Below, in pieces: positions 53,281-61,743 of a DNA stretch of 64,000 bases. The DNA comes from Bacteroidota bacterium (GTDB taxonomy: Bacteria; Bacteroidota; Bacteroidia; Chitinophagales; Saprospiraceae). How positions within the stretch are numbered: position 1 is the first letter of the stretch; every line of letters starts with the position of its first letter. The notes under the pieces are model-generated. The model made no database searches. It worked only from the letters and a program-made list of their open reading frames with translations, and had not been told where the DNA came from. The stretch lies in contig JAAEZH010000007.1 in NCBI GenBank assembly GCA_018222965.1, positions 62,001 to 126,000 on the forward strand. The letters run 5' to 3'. A program made the translations under genes and the position numbers.

Positions 53281-53799
53281 ATGAATATCTTTTCTTCTAT
53301 AAAAAACAACGGAGTCCGGTTCGGCTTGCTGGCCGGACTCCTCACTTTGGCCTATTTTGGCCTTTTTTATTTTGTCGATAAAGCCTGGATGCTGAGTCCG
53401 GTGGTTTATTATGGCTCCCTGTTTATCTACCTCTGGGCCATGTACCAGGCCATCCGCGAAGAATCAAAAGCCCAGCAGGCTATGCTTAGCTGGAAAGATG
53501 CGCTGCGCACCGGTTTTGTGGTTTTCCTGATCGCAAATGCCTTTTTTATACCGTTTTTTGTATTGTTGCATGCAACAGATCCGGTTTTAGAAGATATTCA
53601 GCGAGCTTCCCTTCGCGAATGGTATCCCCGGATCATTCCAAAAGATCAACTGGCTGAACAGCTACGCCAGCTGGAAACAGCCGATCTGAAAATGGATCCA
53701 AAAGAAGCGGTGTTTGCATACGCCAGAGCCGCAATTGGCGGTTTTATAATGGCAGCATTCCTCGCAATTCTGCACCGAAGAGATTCTATTAAATTCTAA
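53281..53799 (+). CDS. DUF4199 family membrane protein, second copy
   Basis: A 172-residue paralogue of the preceding protein with the same four-helix plan (FGLLAGLLTLAYFGLFYFV, then YYGSLFIYLWAMYQAI, SWKDALRTGFVVFLIANAFF and AAIGGFIMAAFLAIL). The ATG at 53281 is preferred over the TTG directly before it. The paired arrangement suggests the two proteins form a heteromer or act in the same step, which is inference. It ends 4 nt before the glycosyltransferase gene. Confidence 0.87.
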   Translation: MNIFSSIKNNGVRFGLLAGLLTLAYFGLFYFVDKAWMLSPVVYYGSLFIYLWAMYQAIREESKAQQAMLSWKDALRTGFVVFLIANAFFIPFFVLLHATDPVLEDIQRASLREWYPRIIPKDQLAEQLRQLETADLKMDPKEAVFAYARAAIGGFIMAAFLAILHRRDSIKF

Positions 53800-53803
53800 G
53801 CCT

Positions 53804-54772
53804 TTGAAAGAAAGCAAGGATATAGCGATCAGTATTGTCATTCCGGCCCTGAATGAGGAAGAATCCCTACCCGAACTGGAAGCCTGGATCAGGCGGGTGA
53901 TGCGGGAAAACAAGCTGACCTACGAAGTGATTTTTATCGACGACGGCAGTACGGATAAAACCTGGCAGGTCATGCAGCAACTCGTTTTGGAAAATCCATC
54001 TGTCCGGGCGATAAAATTCCGCCGCAATTATGGCAAATCAGCGGCCCTCAATGTAGGTTTTGAAGAATGTAGGGGAGAAGTGGTATTTACCATGGATGCC
54101 GACCTCCAGGACAGCCCCGACGAGGTGCCCGAAATGTATCGCATGGTCACCGAAGACGGACTCGATATAGTCTCCGGATGGAAGAAAAAACGACACGATC
54201 CGCTCAATAAGAGGTTGCCCTCGAAGCTCTACAATGCTGTTACCCGCTACATCAGTGGCATCCACTTGCACGACTTCAACTGCGGACTAAAAGCCTACCG
54301 GGGCGAGGTGGTTCATGCAATAGAGGTGTATGGCGAGATGCATCGCTACATCCCTATGATTGCAAAAGCTGCTGGTTTCAAAAAGATTGGAGAGAAAGTG
54401 GTGCAGCATCAGGCCCGCAAATACGGGGTTACCAAGTTTGGCTGGAAACGATACATAACCGGATTTTTGGATTTGCTTTCTGTGACTTTCGTCGGAAGGT
54501 TTGGGAAGGCTCCGATGCACTTTTTCGGAACCATTGGTACCATTTCCTTTTTCATCGGTGTTGTAATCCTGGTTTACCTAAGCATTTCTAAGATATTTTA
54601 TACAGAGTATGGCATTGCCGATCGTCCGCTGTTTTTCTTTGGCATCGTAGCGCTGATCATCGGTACCCAGCTTTTTGTTACCGGCTTCCTCGCTGAACTG
54701 GTGGCCCGTTCTTCCCCCAATCGCAACAATTACGTGATCGAAACCAGCATCGGAGGAGGGGAGGAGTCATGA
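53804..54772 (+). CDS. family 2 glycosyltransferase (DPM1/GtrB-like)
   Basis: A 322-residue membrane glycosyltransferase. The GT-A domain starts ISIVIPALNEEES and carries IDDGSTDKTW and the DxD-type motif MDADLQDSPDE, then SGWKKKRHDP and FNCGLKAYR. Two C-terminal membrane helices (about 235-260 and 280-305) complete a polyprenyl-phosphate glycosyltransferase architecture, so the likely product is undecaprenyl-phosphate-linked sugar for cell-surface glycans. The start is a TTG (53804), since the first ATG lies well inside the conserved nucleotide-binding domain. It overlaps the next gene by ATGA. Confidence 0.93.
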   Translation: MKESKDIAISIVIPALNEEESLPELEAWIRRVMRENKLTYEVIFIDDGSTDKTWQVMQQLVLENPSVRAIKFRRNYGKSAALNVGFEECRGEVVFTMDADLQDSPDEVPEMYRMVTEDGLDIVSGWKKKRHDPLNKRLPSKLYNAVTRYISGIHLHDFNCGLKAYRGEVVHAIEVYGEMHRYIPMIAKAAGFKKIGEKVVQHQARKYGVTKFGWKRYITGFLDLLSVTFVGRFGKAPMHFFGTIGTISFFIGVVILVYLSISKIFYTEYGIADRPLFFFGIVALIIGTQLFVTGFLAELVARSSPNRNNYVIETSIGGGEES

Positions 54773-55914
54773 AGTCTGTCGTAATCCTGAGTCCGGCACA
54801 TCCCCTGCGCGGAGGCATCGCTTCCTCCAGCGAACGCCTGGCCCGCGAGTTTCAAATCACGGGCTACGAGGTGGAAATCTGGTCTTTTAAGTTTCAGTAT
54901 CCCGGCTTTCTCTTTCCGGGAAAAACCCAATACAGCGACGACCCGGCACCGGAAGGACTGGAGATCAAACAATTGATCCACAGCATCAATCCGTTCAACT
55001 GGCTTCACATTGGCAATAAACTGCGTAAAAAGAAACCCGATCTGATCGTCCTGCGCTATTGGCTGCCTTTTATGGCCCCTTCTTTGGGTACAATCCTTCG
55101 GGTTGCCCGGAGAAATAAGCACAGCAAGGTCATTTGCATCGCCGATAATATCATTCCACACGAAAAACGACCCGGTGATAATATGCTGACCCGATATTTC
55201 GTGCCGGCAGTGGATGCTTTTATCGGGATGTCGAAAGCGGTCACCGAGCAAATCGAAAAGTTTAATCCGAATGGCCCGGTAGCTTTTAGTCCGCATCCGC
55301 TTTACGACAATTATGGGGATCCGGCTTCCTACAAAGAATCCCTTCAAAAACTCGGACTGGATCCGAAATTCAGATACCTGTTATTCTTTGGTTTTATCCG
55401 GGATTATAAAGGACTGGATTTATTATTGGAAGCTATGGCTGATTCCCGCTTGCGCGGAATGCCTTTGCGATTGATTGTGGCGGGCGAGTATTATTCCAAC
55501 GAAGAAAAATACCAGAATCTCATCGACAAGCTGGACATCTCCGATCAATTGATCCTGCATACAAAATACATACCCAAAGAAGACGTACGCTATTATTTTG
55601 GGGCAGCCGATTTGGTGGTTCAGACATACCGCTCAGCCACGGTAAGCGGTATTTCGCAGATGGCTTACTTTTACGAAGTGCCCATGGTCGTTACCAATGT
55701 AGGCGGTCTGCCGGAGATTGTGCCGCATGGCGAAGCCGGATATGTTACTAATGTGGATGCCGGTGAAATTGCAGATGCGATTTATGATTATTTCTCAGCA
55801 GATCGCAAAGCAGAATTTGAGAAAGGCGTCCGTAAAAATAAAAAGCGATTTGCCTGGTCGGCTATGGTGGAGACCATGGAAATGCTGGCCGATACCATTT
55901 CAAAAAACCGCTGA
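54769..55914 (+). CDS. family 4 glycosyltransferase
   Basis: A 381-residue GT-B glycosyltransferase. The N-terminal donor-side motif HPLRGGIASSSERLAREF, the central FFGFIRDYKGLDLLLEAMA and LRLIVAGEYY, and the C-terminal SQMAYFYEVPMVVTNVGGLPE with its Glu mark the GT4 family, which uses nucleotide-sugar donors with retention. No membrane helix is present, so it probably acts at the inner membrane's cytoplasmic face. It shares four bases with the GT2 gene and is followed after 2 nt by a membrane protein gene, so the block is translated as one operon. The acceptor is unknown. Confidence 0.92.
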   Translation: MKSVVILSPAHPLRGGIASSSERLAREFQITGYEVEIWSFKFQYPGFLFPGKTQYSDDPAPEGLEIKQLIHSINPFNWLHIGNKLRKKKPDLIVLRYWLPFMAPSLGTILRVARRNKHSKVICIADNIIPHEKRPGDNMLTRYFVPAVDAFIGMSKAVTEQIEKFNPNGPVAFSPHPLYDNYGDPASYKESLQKLGLDPKFRYLLFFGFIRDYKGLDLLLEAMADSRLRGMPLRLIVAGEYYSNEEKYQNLIDKLDISDQLILHTKYIPKEDVRYYFGAADLVVQTYRSATVSGISQMAYFYEVPMVVTNVGGLPEIVPHGEAGYVTNVDAGEIADAIYDYFSADRKAEFEKGVRKNKKRFAWSAMVETMEMLADTISKNR

Positions 55915-55916
55915 TC

Positions 55917-56432
55917 ATGGCTCGAAAAAAGTCAAAGTCAAAATCTGCCGCCAAATCAAGGTACGTCTTTTGGCAAACGGTAATCATGAGCTCCCTGGCA
56001 CTTGGGGGGCTATTGCTTGTAGCCGTTTTTGCCGGCAATAAGATTGTAGAAGCGCAACCCAAATTGGGACCTTCTTTTCGCACGGCCCTCCTGCTGTTTG
56101 TAATGTGGCTGGTGGTGAGTGCAGGCGTGCGGAGCATTCGCAGTTTGAATAAAAAATCCGGTTTTGCCGATTTGCTGGCTGGAGGAGCTTTGATTGGGGC
56201 ATTGGGCAGCATTGCCTGTTTCAGTTTTGCCCGGGTGGTTTCCTTTTTCGCCAAAAGCAGCACCCTAGCTTCGGTTTTTGATCACCGCAATCTGATGTTT
56301 TTTGCCGGTCTTGGCGTGGTTGCCGCTTTATTGGCTGCCATAAATGCACAAACTAAAAACCGGGCACTCGGAAACCTGCTGGAGGTTTTGGTGATTGTCG
56401 CAATCATTTTACTTTTGATCTACTTTGCCTGA
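55917..56432 (+). CDS. small membrane protein of unknown function
   Basis: A 171-residue protein with a very basic N-terminus (MARKKSKSKSAAKSR) and four predicted membrane helices (about 20-40, 58-74, 88-108 and 150-170). I do not recognise the family. Its place between a glycosyltransferase and gmhA within a tight operon suggests a role in envelope polysaccharide assembly or membrane anchoring of a partner. Confidence 0.7.
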   Translation: MARKKSKSKSAAKSRYVFWQTVIMSSLALGGLLLVAVFAGNKIVEAQPKLGPSFRTALLLFVMWLVVSAGVRSIRSLNKKSGFADLLAGGALIGALGSIACFSFARVVSFFAKSSTLASVFDHRNLMFFAGLGVVAALLAAINAQTKNRALGNLLEVLVIVAIILLLIYFA

Positions 56433-56453
56433 TCTTCCTGTCAAAACGAGTAA

Positions 56454-57032
56454 ATGAGAGAACAAATTCGTCATATCCTGGAGAAAGCCGCTGCGGTAAA
56501 AAACCACATGCTGGAGGATGAGCAGATGATGCTGCAGATTGAGAATGTGACCAAAGTAATGGTTCGCTGTTTCCAGCAGGGAGGCAAGGTTTTGTTTTGC
56601 GGCAATGGCGGGAGCGCCGCAGATGCTCAACACATCGCTGCCGAATTATCTGGCAGATTCTACCTGGATCGCGAACCGCTATTCGCGGAAGCGCTGCACG
56701 TAAACAGCAGCTTCCTGACGGCCGTGGCCAATGATTATGGATACGAGGAAGTATATGCCCGCATGGTGAAAGCCGCCGGGAGAAAAGGAGATGTACTGGT
56801 CGGCCTTTCTACCTCCGGTTCTTCCCCAAATATCTTAAAAGCACTTAGAGCAGCCCGCAAGCAAGAGATGACTACCATCGGAATGACCGGTGCTGGCGGA
56901 CAAAGCATGGTCGTGGATTGCGATTATGTACTCATGGCTCCCTCCACAGATACGCCCCGTATTCAGGAAGCACACATAACCATGGGCCATATTTTTTGTG
57001 AGTTAATCGAACAAGCACTTTTCAATGCCTGA
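56454..57032 (+). CDS. gmhA: D-sedoheptulose-7-phosphate isomerase
   Basis: A 192-residue SIS-domain isomerase that converts sedoheptulose 7-phosphate to D-glycero-D-manno-heptose 7-phosphate, the first step to ADP-heptose or GDP-heptose used in lipopolysaccharide and S-layer glycans. FCGNGGSAADAQHIAAEL, VGLSTSGSSPNILKAL and the C-terminal RIQEAHITMGHIFCELIE with catalytic Glu and His match GmhA. It overlaps gmhB by 8 nt. Confidence 0.95.
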   Translation: MREQIRHILEKAAAVKNHMLEDEQMMLQIENVTKVMVRCFQQGGKVLFCGNGGSAADAQHIAAELSGRFYLDREPLFAEALHVNSSFLTAVANDYGYEEVYARMVKAAGRKGDVLVGLSTSGSSPNILKALRAARKQEMTTIGMTGAGGQSMVVDCDYVLMAPSTDTPRIQEAHITMGHIFCELIEQALFNA

Positions 57033-57591
57033 TTCCCCGTTTCAAAACTGGACCCTCTTCCTGGATCGGGACGGCGTGATCAATCACAGATTGCCGGGAC
57101 GCTATGTCCAAAATCCCGATGAGTTTGACTTTATGCCCGGAGTACCGGAGGCTATCGCTCAACTAAACCGCCTGTTTTCACCAGTAGTTGTGGTAACCAA
57201 TCAGCAGGGGATTGGCAAAGGCCTGATGACAGAAACGGATCTGGCCGGGGTGCATGCGTACATGCTTTCAGAAATTGCTGCTGCCGGCGGAAAAATTGAT
57301 GGGGTGTACTTTTGCCCGGAACTGGCTGTAGGTAATCCGGATTGCCGCAAACCAAATACCGGTATGGCGAGAGAGGCGCAAAAGGACTTCCCCAATATCC
57401 GATTTGATCAGGCGGTGATGGTTGGCGATTCCTGGAGCGATATGGAATTTGGCAATCGACTCGGGATGTATACGGTGTTTCTTTCTACCAAAGAAGGAGA
57501 GGAGGCCATCCTTAAAGAGAAAAATATAGCCGTTAATGCCATTTACCCGGGTTTGAAGGTATTCGCGGATGTATTGTTACAGACCAAATAG
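57025..57591 (+). CDS. gmhB: D-glycero-D-manno-heptose 1,7-bisphosphate 7-phosphatase
   Basis: A 188-residue HAD-superfamily phosphatase. Motif I is FLDRDGVINHR (two catalytic Asp), motif II VVVTNQQGIGKG, and the last acidic motif GDSWSDMEFG. The three to four cysteine zinc ligands of typical GmhB proteins are only partly visible (CPELAVGNPDCRKP). The pairing with gmhA supports the heptose assignment; the alpha- or beta-anomer preference is not readable. The start overlaps the end of gmhA. Confidence 0.92.
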   Translation: MPDSPFQNWTLFLDRDGVINHRLPGRYVQNPDEFDFMPGVPEAIAQLNRLFSPVVVVTNQQGIGKGLMTETDLAGVHAYMLSEIAAAGGKIDGVYFCPELAVGNPDCRKPNTGMAREAQKDFPNIRFDQAVMVGDSWSDMEFGNRLGMYTVFLSTKEGEEAILKEKNIAVNAIYPGLKVFADVLLQTK

Positions 57592-57674
57592 GTTTTCCCG
57601 GGATTCGGGATAATCTCCGATTCTTATTTTCCTTACTTTTATTATCCCTTTTCCATTCAAAATGTCATAAGCAC

Positions 57675-59528
57675 ATGAAGAAACTATACGTACTGTTTTT
57701 GTTTATCACCTTCTCGGCAGCCACCTATGCCCAGGGGCTGGAATATTATACCGAAAAACGCCAGCCGGTACCTTTGGCAGCGACCATCAATTTTTCGGAG
57801 CTGGGACCCGACTTTGCGCCTGAGCTTCGATATGTGGCTCCTATTCCGGGTGGGGAAGCTTATATGAATTTTCTGATGGAGCAGAAAGCGGCTTCCGCCG
57901 AAAGGTTTCCCCGGCAGGAGGGCGTAACTCAAAATCGGGGATTGGCTGAACCTCCATTACTGCTCACTGAATTTGCCGGTAATAACTCGACCTCGAGTAC
58001 GCCTCAGGATAACCATGTAGCCGTTTCCAACGGCGGCCAGATCGTATCGGTGATCAATCGGCACGTAGCTATCAAAGATCCGACAGGCGACTGGTTAGGA
58101 GCTGCAACCCTGAATAACTTTATCTCCGAACTGAACCTCGACAATGATCAGTTTGATCCGCGGATCATGTACGATCCGGAAGCTGATCGCTTTATCATTT
58201 TTATGATCCACGACCGGGTGAGTACAGCCAATAAGATTGTAGTTGGATTTTCACAAACCAATGATGCCGACGGCGAATGGAACTTCTATTTGCTAGCCGG
58301 TAATCCTTTTGGCGAAAACGTGTGGTCTGATTATCCGATCATTGCTCAAACTGCCTCGGAAGTTTTTGTAACCATCAATCTGATCATTGACAATGAGTCC
58401 TGGCAGGACGGGTTTACGCAAAGTCTTATTTGGCAGATTGACAAAGAAAACGGTTATAACGGAGACCCGCTCGATACCCGTATCTGGTCTGACATTACCT
58501 GGGACGGAGTGCCGATCCGGAATCTTTGTCCGGTCAATAAAGGCGACGGAATGCCCGGCGACAACCTCTATCTGTTGTCCAACCGCAATTTTGACGTGGA
58601 GAATGATTCCATCTTCGTTATGGAGCTCACCGGTGTTCAGGACGATCCGGATGTGGAGCTGTTGATGGATGTGCAAAAAGCCGATCAGCCTTACGGGCTT
58701 GCGCCTGATGCCATGCAGGAATTGGGTTCGTTGGCTACCAATGATGCCCGTATTCTGGATGCTTTCCTGCAGGATAATACCATTCAGTTTGTTGGCAATT
58801 CAGTGGATCCGAATACGGGACAGGCGGCTGTATATCACGGGATTATCGACGATGTGGCTGGTGCACGAGACATAACGGGTTACATCGTTAATGGCGGAGC
58901 CGACGATATTGGTTATCCGGCTATCGCTTATACCGGTATTGAAGGCGGAGATCAGGATGCGATCATTGTTTTCAGCCACAGCTCTGCAACGCGTTATCCG
59001 GGTTGTTCGGCCATTTACTTTGACAACGATCGTCACCACTCTGATATGGTTACCATTAAAGAAGGCAACAACTTCATCAATATGATCGGCGGCGTAGGGC
59101 AGGAGCGCTGGGGCGATTACTCCGGCAATCAGCGAAAATACGATGAGCCGGGTGTGGTTTGGATCAGCTGTTCATTCGGCGAAAGCAACAATGATAATGA
59201 TACCTGGATAGGCGAATTGGCTCGTCCGGATTTGTTTTCAAATACGGAAGAACAAGCAGCCGAAGAGTCGGATATGAAGTTGTTCCCGAATCCGGCATCC
59301 GATCGGGTGGAAGTGCAATTTGATACACAGGCGGAAACGGAGAATATCCAAATTGAATTGATGGATGTAAACGGGCGATTGGTTAAAACGCTGATGGATC
59401 GCAAGCCAAAATTCAACGGAACTTTGCAGTTCTCCTTTAGCGTGGCACCGCTTTCTTCCGGAGTCTACTTTTTACGAGTAAGTGGGGATGGTCAGCTCTT
59501 ACATACCGAGCGAGTGATTGTAGAATAA
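57675..59528 (+). CDS. T9SS type A sorting domain protein of unknown function
   Basis: A 617-residue secreted protein. Signal peptide LFLFITFSAATYAQ; a central beta-propeller-like region (SIFVMELTGVQDDPDVELLM, then WGDYSGNQRKYDEP and VWISCSFGES) rich in Asp-Asn repeats; and a type A C-terminal domain (LFPNPASDRVEVQF, LMDVNGRLVKTL, LSSGVYFLRV). The catalytic residues of no known family are recognisable. The central part resembles surface proteins that hold a structured repeat for binding. A hairpin terminator follows at once. Confidence 0.85.
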   Translation: MKKLYVLFLFITFSAATYAQGLEYYTEKRQPVPLAATINFSELGPDFAPELRYVAPIPGGEAYMNFLMEQKAASAERFPRQEGVTQNRGLAEPPLLLTEFAGNNSTSSTPQDNHVAVSNGGQIVSVINRHVAIKDPTGDWLGAATLNNFISELNLDNDQFDPRIMYDPEADRFIIFMIHDRVSTANKIVVGFSQTNDADGEWNFYLLAGNPFGENVWSDYPIIAQTASEVFVTINLIIDNESWQDGFTQSLIWQIDKENGYNGDPLDTRIWSDITWDGVPIRNLCPVNKGDGMPGDNLYLLSNRNFDVENDSIFVMELTGVQDDPDVELLMDVQKADQPYGLAPDAMQELGSLATNDARILDAFLQDNTIQFVGNSVDPNTGQAAVYHGIIDDVAGARDITGYIVNGGADDIGYPAIAYTGIEGGDQDAIIVFSHSSATRYPGCSAIYFDNDRHHSDMVTIKEGNNFINMIGGVGQERWGDYSGNQRKYDEPGVVWISCSFGESNNDNDTWIGELARPDLFSNTEEQAAEESDMKLFPNPASDRVEVQFDTQAETENIQIELMDVNGRLVKTLMDRKPKFNGTLQFSFSVAPLSSGVYFLRVSGDGQLLHTERVIVE

Positions 59529-59531
59529 TAA

Positions 59532-59566
59532 AAAAGGGGTTGTCTCCAGTTAAGACAACCCCTTTT
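59532..59566. terminator. bidirectional terminator
   Basis: AAAAGGGGTTGTCT / AGACAACCCCTTTT stem with a seven-base loop, between the convergent T9SS protein gene and merC. Confidence 0.95.
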
Positions 59567-59603
59567 ACTTTTATCCCCCTTTCGGGGAATGGAATTATGC
59601 TTC

Positions 59604-60026
59604 TTAGGCAGCTACCTGTTTGGCTTGGAACTCTTCGAGTTTCCCTGCCGGAACTTTACAGGCTTTGTTGAGGATGCGCCAATTTACCCAATGCGCTGAA
59701 GCAATGAAGATGCCTCCGATTGCCGTTAGGATGTGTTCTCCTTCTCCCGGTACAAATCGGCTGATAATCAAAAAAACAAAACCAACGAGGGCAATCTGGA
59801 TAGGGCGCCAGGAGTTGTGTTCTGGTTTGCTTCTTCCCAATGACCAGGTAGCAACGACCAGGCTGATAATGATAAATACAAATTCTACCACTCCGTGAGC
59901 CAGCCACTCCAAGCCACTAAGCATCCCTAAAGTAAGTATAAAAGGAAGTGCCAGGCAATGTATGGCACACAGGGCGGAGGCGAAAAATCCCACAAAATCC
60001 AGATTCCAGCTGGTAAATTTAGACAT
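59604..60026 (-). CDS. MerC-family membrane protein
   Basis: A 140-residue integral membrane protein of the MerC mercury-transport family, with four predicted helices (about 10-32, 37-58, 75-95 and 98-116). The paired cysteines of MerC appear as ALCAIHCLALPFIL in helix 1. A C-terminal tail (KLEEFQAKQVAA) is unusual. No merA, merR or merP gene is near, so it may handle another metal (zinc or copper) rather than mercury. A promoter with an overlapping palindrome precedes it. Confidence 0.85.
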   Translation of the reverse strand: MSKFTSWNLDFVGFFASALCAIHCLALPFILTLGMLSGLEWLAHGVVEFVFIIISLVVATWSLGRSKPEHNSWRPIQIALVGFVFLIISRFVPGEGEHILTAIGGIFIASAHWVNWRILNKACKVPAGKLEEFQAKQVAA

Positions 60027-60048
60027 AGTCTTATCAAGTTTCAGAACA

Positions 60049-60079
60049 CAAAACTAATAAAAATGCAACATTGTTGCAA
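60049..60079 (-). promoter_or_regulatory. MerC promoter
   Basis: On the minus strand TTG (60077-60079) and TAGTTTTG (60049-60056) match the Bacteroidota -33 and -7 elements with 20 nt between, 22 nt before the merC start codon. It is among the best promoter matches in the window. Confidence 0.65.
60064..60078. promoter_or_regulatory. 15-nt palindrome over the merC promoter, candidate operator
   Basis: TGCAACATTGTTGCA is a perfect 7+1+7 palindrome that covers the spacer and touches the -33 element, where a bound repressor would block polymerase. Fur-family metal sensors such as Zur use 15-nt 7-1-7 sites, so metal control is a reasonable inference. Confidence 0.55.
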
Positions 60080-61558
60080 CTAACTATTATTTTTCGATAA
60101 AGGCCGGATGTTTTTATCGAGTTCGTGGATCTTTTCCAATAGCCAGTTCTTGTTTATAAGTGATTGAGAATCATTTATTTGATGCTGTAGCTTGTGGAGG
60201 TCTTTTTGGAGTGAACTCGCTGATTGATAATCCAGTCTATTTCTTAGTAGCATGGCCCTTTTTGTAAATTTGAAGAGGTTGCTAAGCCCCTGGATTCGAT
60301 GACTGGTCATTCGCTTGTTGCGTTTCATATTTTGCCGAAAGGCATTGGAGAGCGCCTGAAGCGCCTCATATTCCCCCAGGTCGTAATAGGTTCGTAAGAG
60401 CAAGGCTTTGGTAGCCAGATAATACCGCGGATCGTTGTACTCCAATCCGGCAAGCATCTCGAGGGCCTGATCCGGATTTCCGATTGCATAATAATAGGAT
60501 GCCAGATTAAATCGCCAGGCACGGGTTTGGGAGTCCGGATGTAATTTTCCTTTGTAGTCCTGCAAAAACTGGTATACCCATTCGGTTTCTCCGGCTCGCA
60601 GAGCGATGGCAGTTATGTTTTTATAATGCCATTCCGGGAGAATGCCCTGTTGGAAAATGAGCTCTTTTTTCAATTGCCAACGAATGATTTTTAAAGCTTT
60701 GGCATGGTAGGAATCGTCTCCCCGGTTTATATGTCCGATGCAATAATTGAGTAGCATATTGTACAGGTCCTGTTGCTCCGAGCGGGAGAAGTTCCCGTGT
60801 TGTTTCTGCAAGGCTGCCAATACGGATTCCAGTTGGTAATCGGGATGACCGGTCAACAGACGATACAATTGGTGATAAACATTGACAGCCGGGATGGTTT
60901 CAAAATAGGCTTTGCGGGATTCTACATATGTTAGAATCTCATCCAACAGATAGGGCGTGTAAGTACCTTTCAGGATTTTTCTTCTGATGCGTAATTCGCA
61001 ATGGTCCTTTAATTTTTCAGAGATAAAAAAGTAGTCGAGTTCTTCCTGTTTTTTCTGTAAATTAGGATCCCATTCGTGCTCTCCTTTTTGCCGGTAGTCG
61101 AAATCGGCTTCCCGGGCTATGTAAGAGGCTCGCAAGTGGTAATCACTGTTTTTTATTTTTGCCTGCCTAAGCCCTTTTTGAATCTTATTTAAATGTTTTT
61201 TGTAGAGCACACTGTGCTGGTCTTTTCGCAATCTTTCGAGTAAAAACAGCTCGGAGGCAGCATTGGATTCGGCGAAAGCCTCTACCTGAAAGAATTGTTC
61301 GACCAATTTTACCGCATAACTAAACACGACTGAAATACGCTGATAGTCAAAGGTCTCTTCGGGGAAAATATGCGGAAACAGTTGTTTTTTGTCGCAACTG
61401 CTTTCAGAGAAATCCGGATAAATTGCGCTTAAATGGCTGATGAGATTAATAACACCAATATGCTTATTGTGATAGGGAGATTCGGCAAATTCCCTCAAAC
61501 GGCTCATTTCCCGGCGGGAAAGCGGTGTTAAAAGTTGTATCAGGCGAGAATTAATCAT
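60080..61558 (-). CDS. conserved-looking protein of unknown function (492 residues)
   Basis: A 492-residue soluble protein with no signal peptide or membrane helix. It is predicted mostly helical and its C-terminal half resembles tetratricopeptide-like repeats (WRFNLASYYYAIGNPDQALE, YYLATKALLLRTYYDLGEYE). The N-terminus RLIQLLTPLSRREMSRLREF could be a DNA- or protein-binding helical pair. I do not recognise a named family. Its stop codon lies 2 nt from the merC palindrome, so it and merC face the same way and might be read in tandem. Confidence 0.7.
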   Translation of the reverse strand: MINSRLIQLLTPLSRREMSRLREFAESPYHNKHIGVINLISHLSAIYPDFSESSCDKKQLFPHIFPEETFDYQRISVVFSYAVKLVEQFFQVEAFAESNAASELFLLERLRKDQHSVLYKKHLNKIQKGLRQAKIKNSDYHLRASYIAREADFDYRQKGEHEWDPNLQKKQEELDYFFISEKLKDHCELRIRRKILKGTYTPYLLDEILTYVESRKAYFETIPAVNVYHQLYRLLTGHPDYQLESVLAALQKQHGNFSRSEQQDLYNMLLNYCIGHINRGDDSYHAKALKIIRWQLKKELIFQQGILPEWHYKNITAIALRAGETEWVYQFLQDYKGKLHPDSQTRAWRFNLASYYYAIGNPDQALEMLAGLEYNDPRYYLATKALLLRTYYDLGEYEALQALSNAFRQNMKRNKRMTSHRIQGLSNLFKFTKRAMLLRNRLDYQSASSLQKDLHKLQHQINDSQSLINKNWLLEKIHELDKNIRPLSKNNS

Positions 61559-61692
61559 AAAAAATATCCAAAAAATAATTACACAAAAGACCTGTTAAAT
61601 ATGGATTTTGCTGCTTTAATTATGGAAAAATATCCAAAAAAACCTAAAAAATGTATTTTTTTTAACCACGATCTATAGGCATTTTTGTAATG

Positions 61693-61712
61693 GTGTCAGA
61701 ACAGGCTGACAC
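61693..61712. promoter_or_regulatory. short inverted repeat upstream of the right-edge gene
   Basis: GTGTCAG-AACAGG-CTGACAC, perfect 7-bp arms and 6-nt loop, 32 nt before the start codon at 61744. It could be a regulator site or a small hairpin in the leader. Confidence 0.35.
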
Positions 61713-61743
61713 ATCAGTTCCGGTTCATCAAAAAAATTCGACC

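Noticed and set aside
59604-60026. a mercury-resistance operon
   Set aside because: Only a MerC-family gene is present; merA, merR, merP and merT are not in the window.
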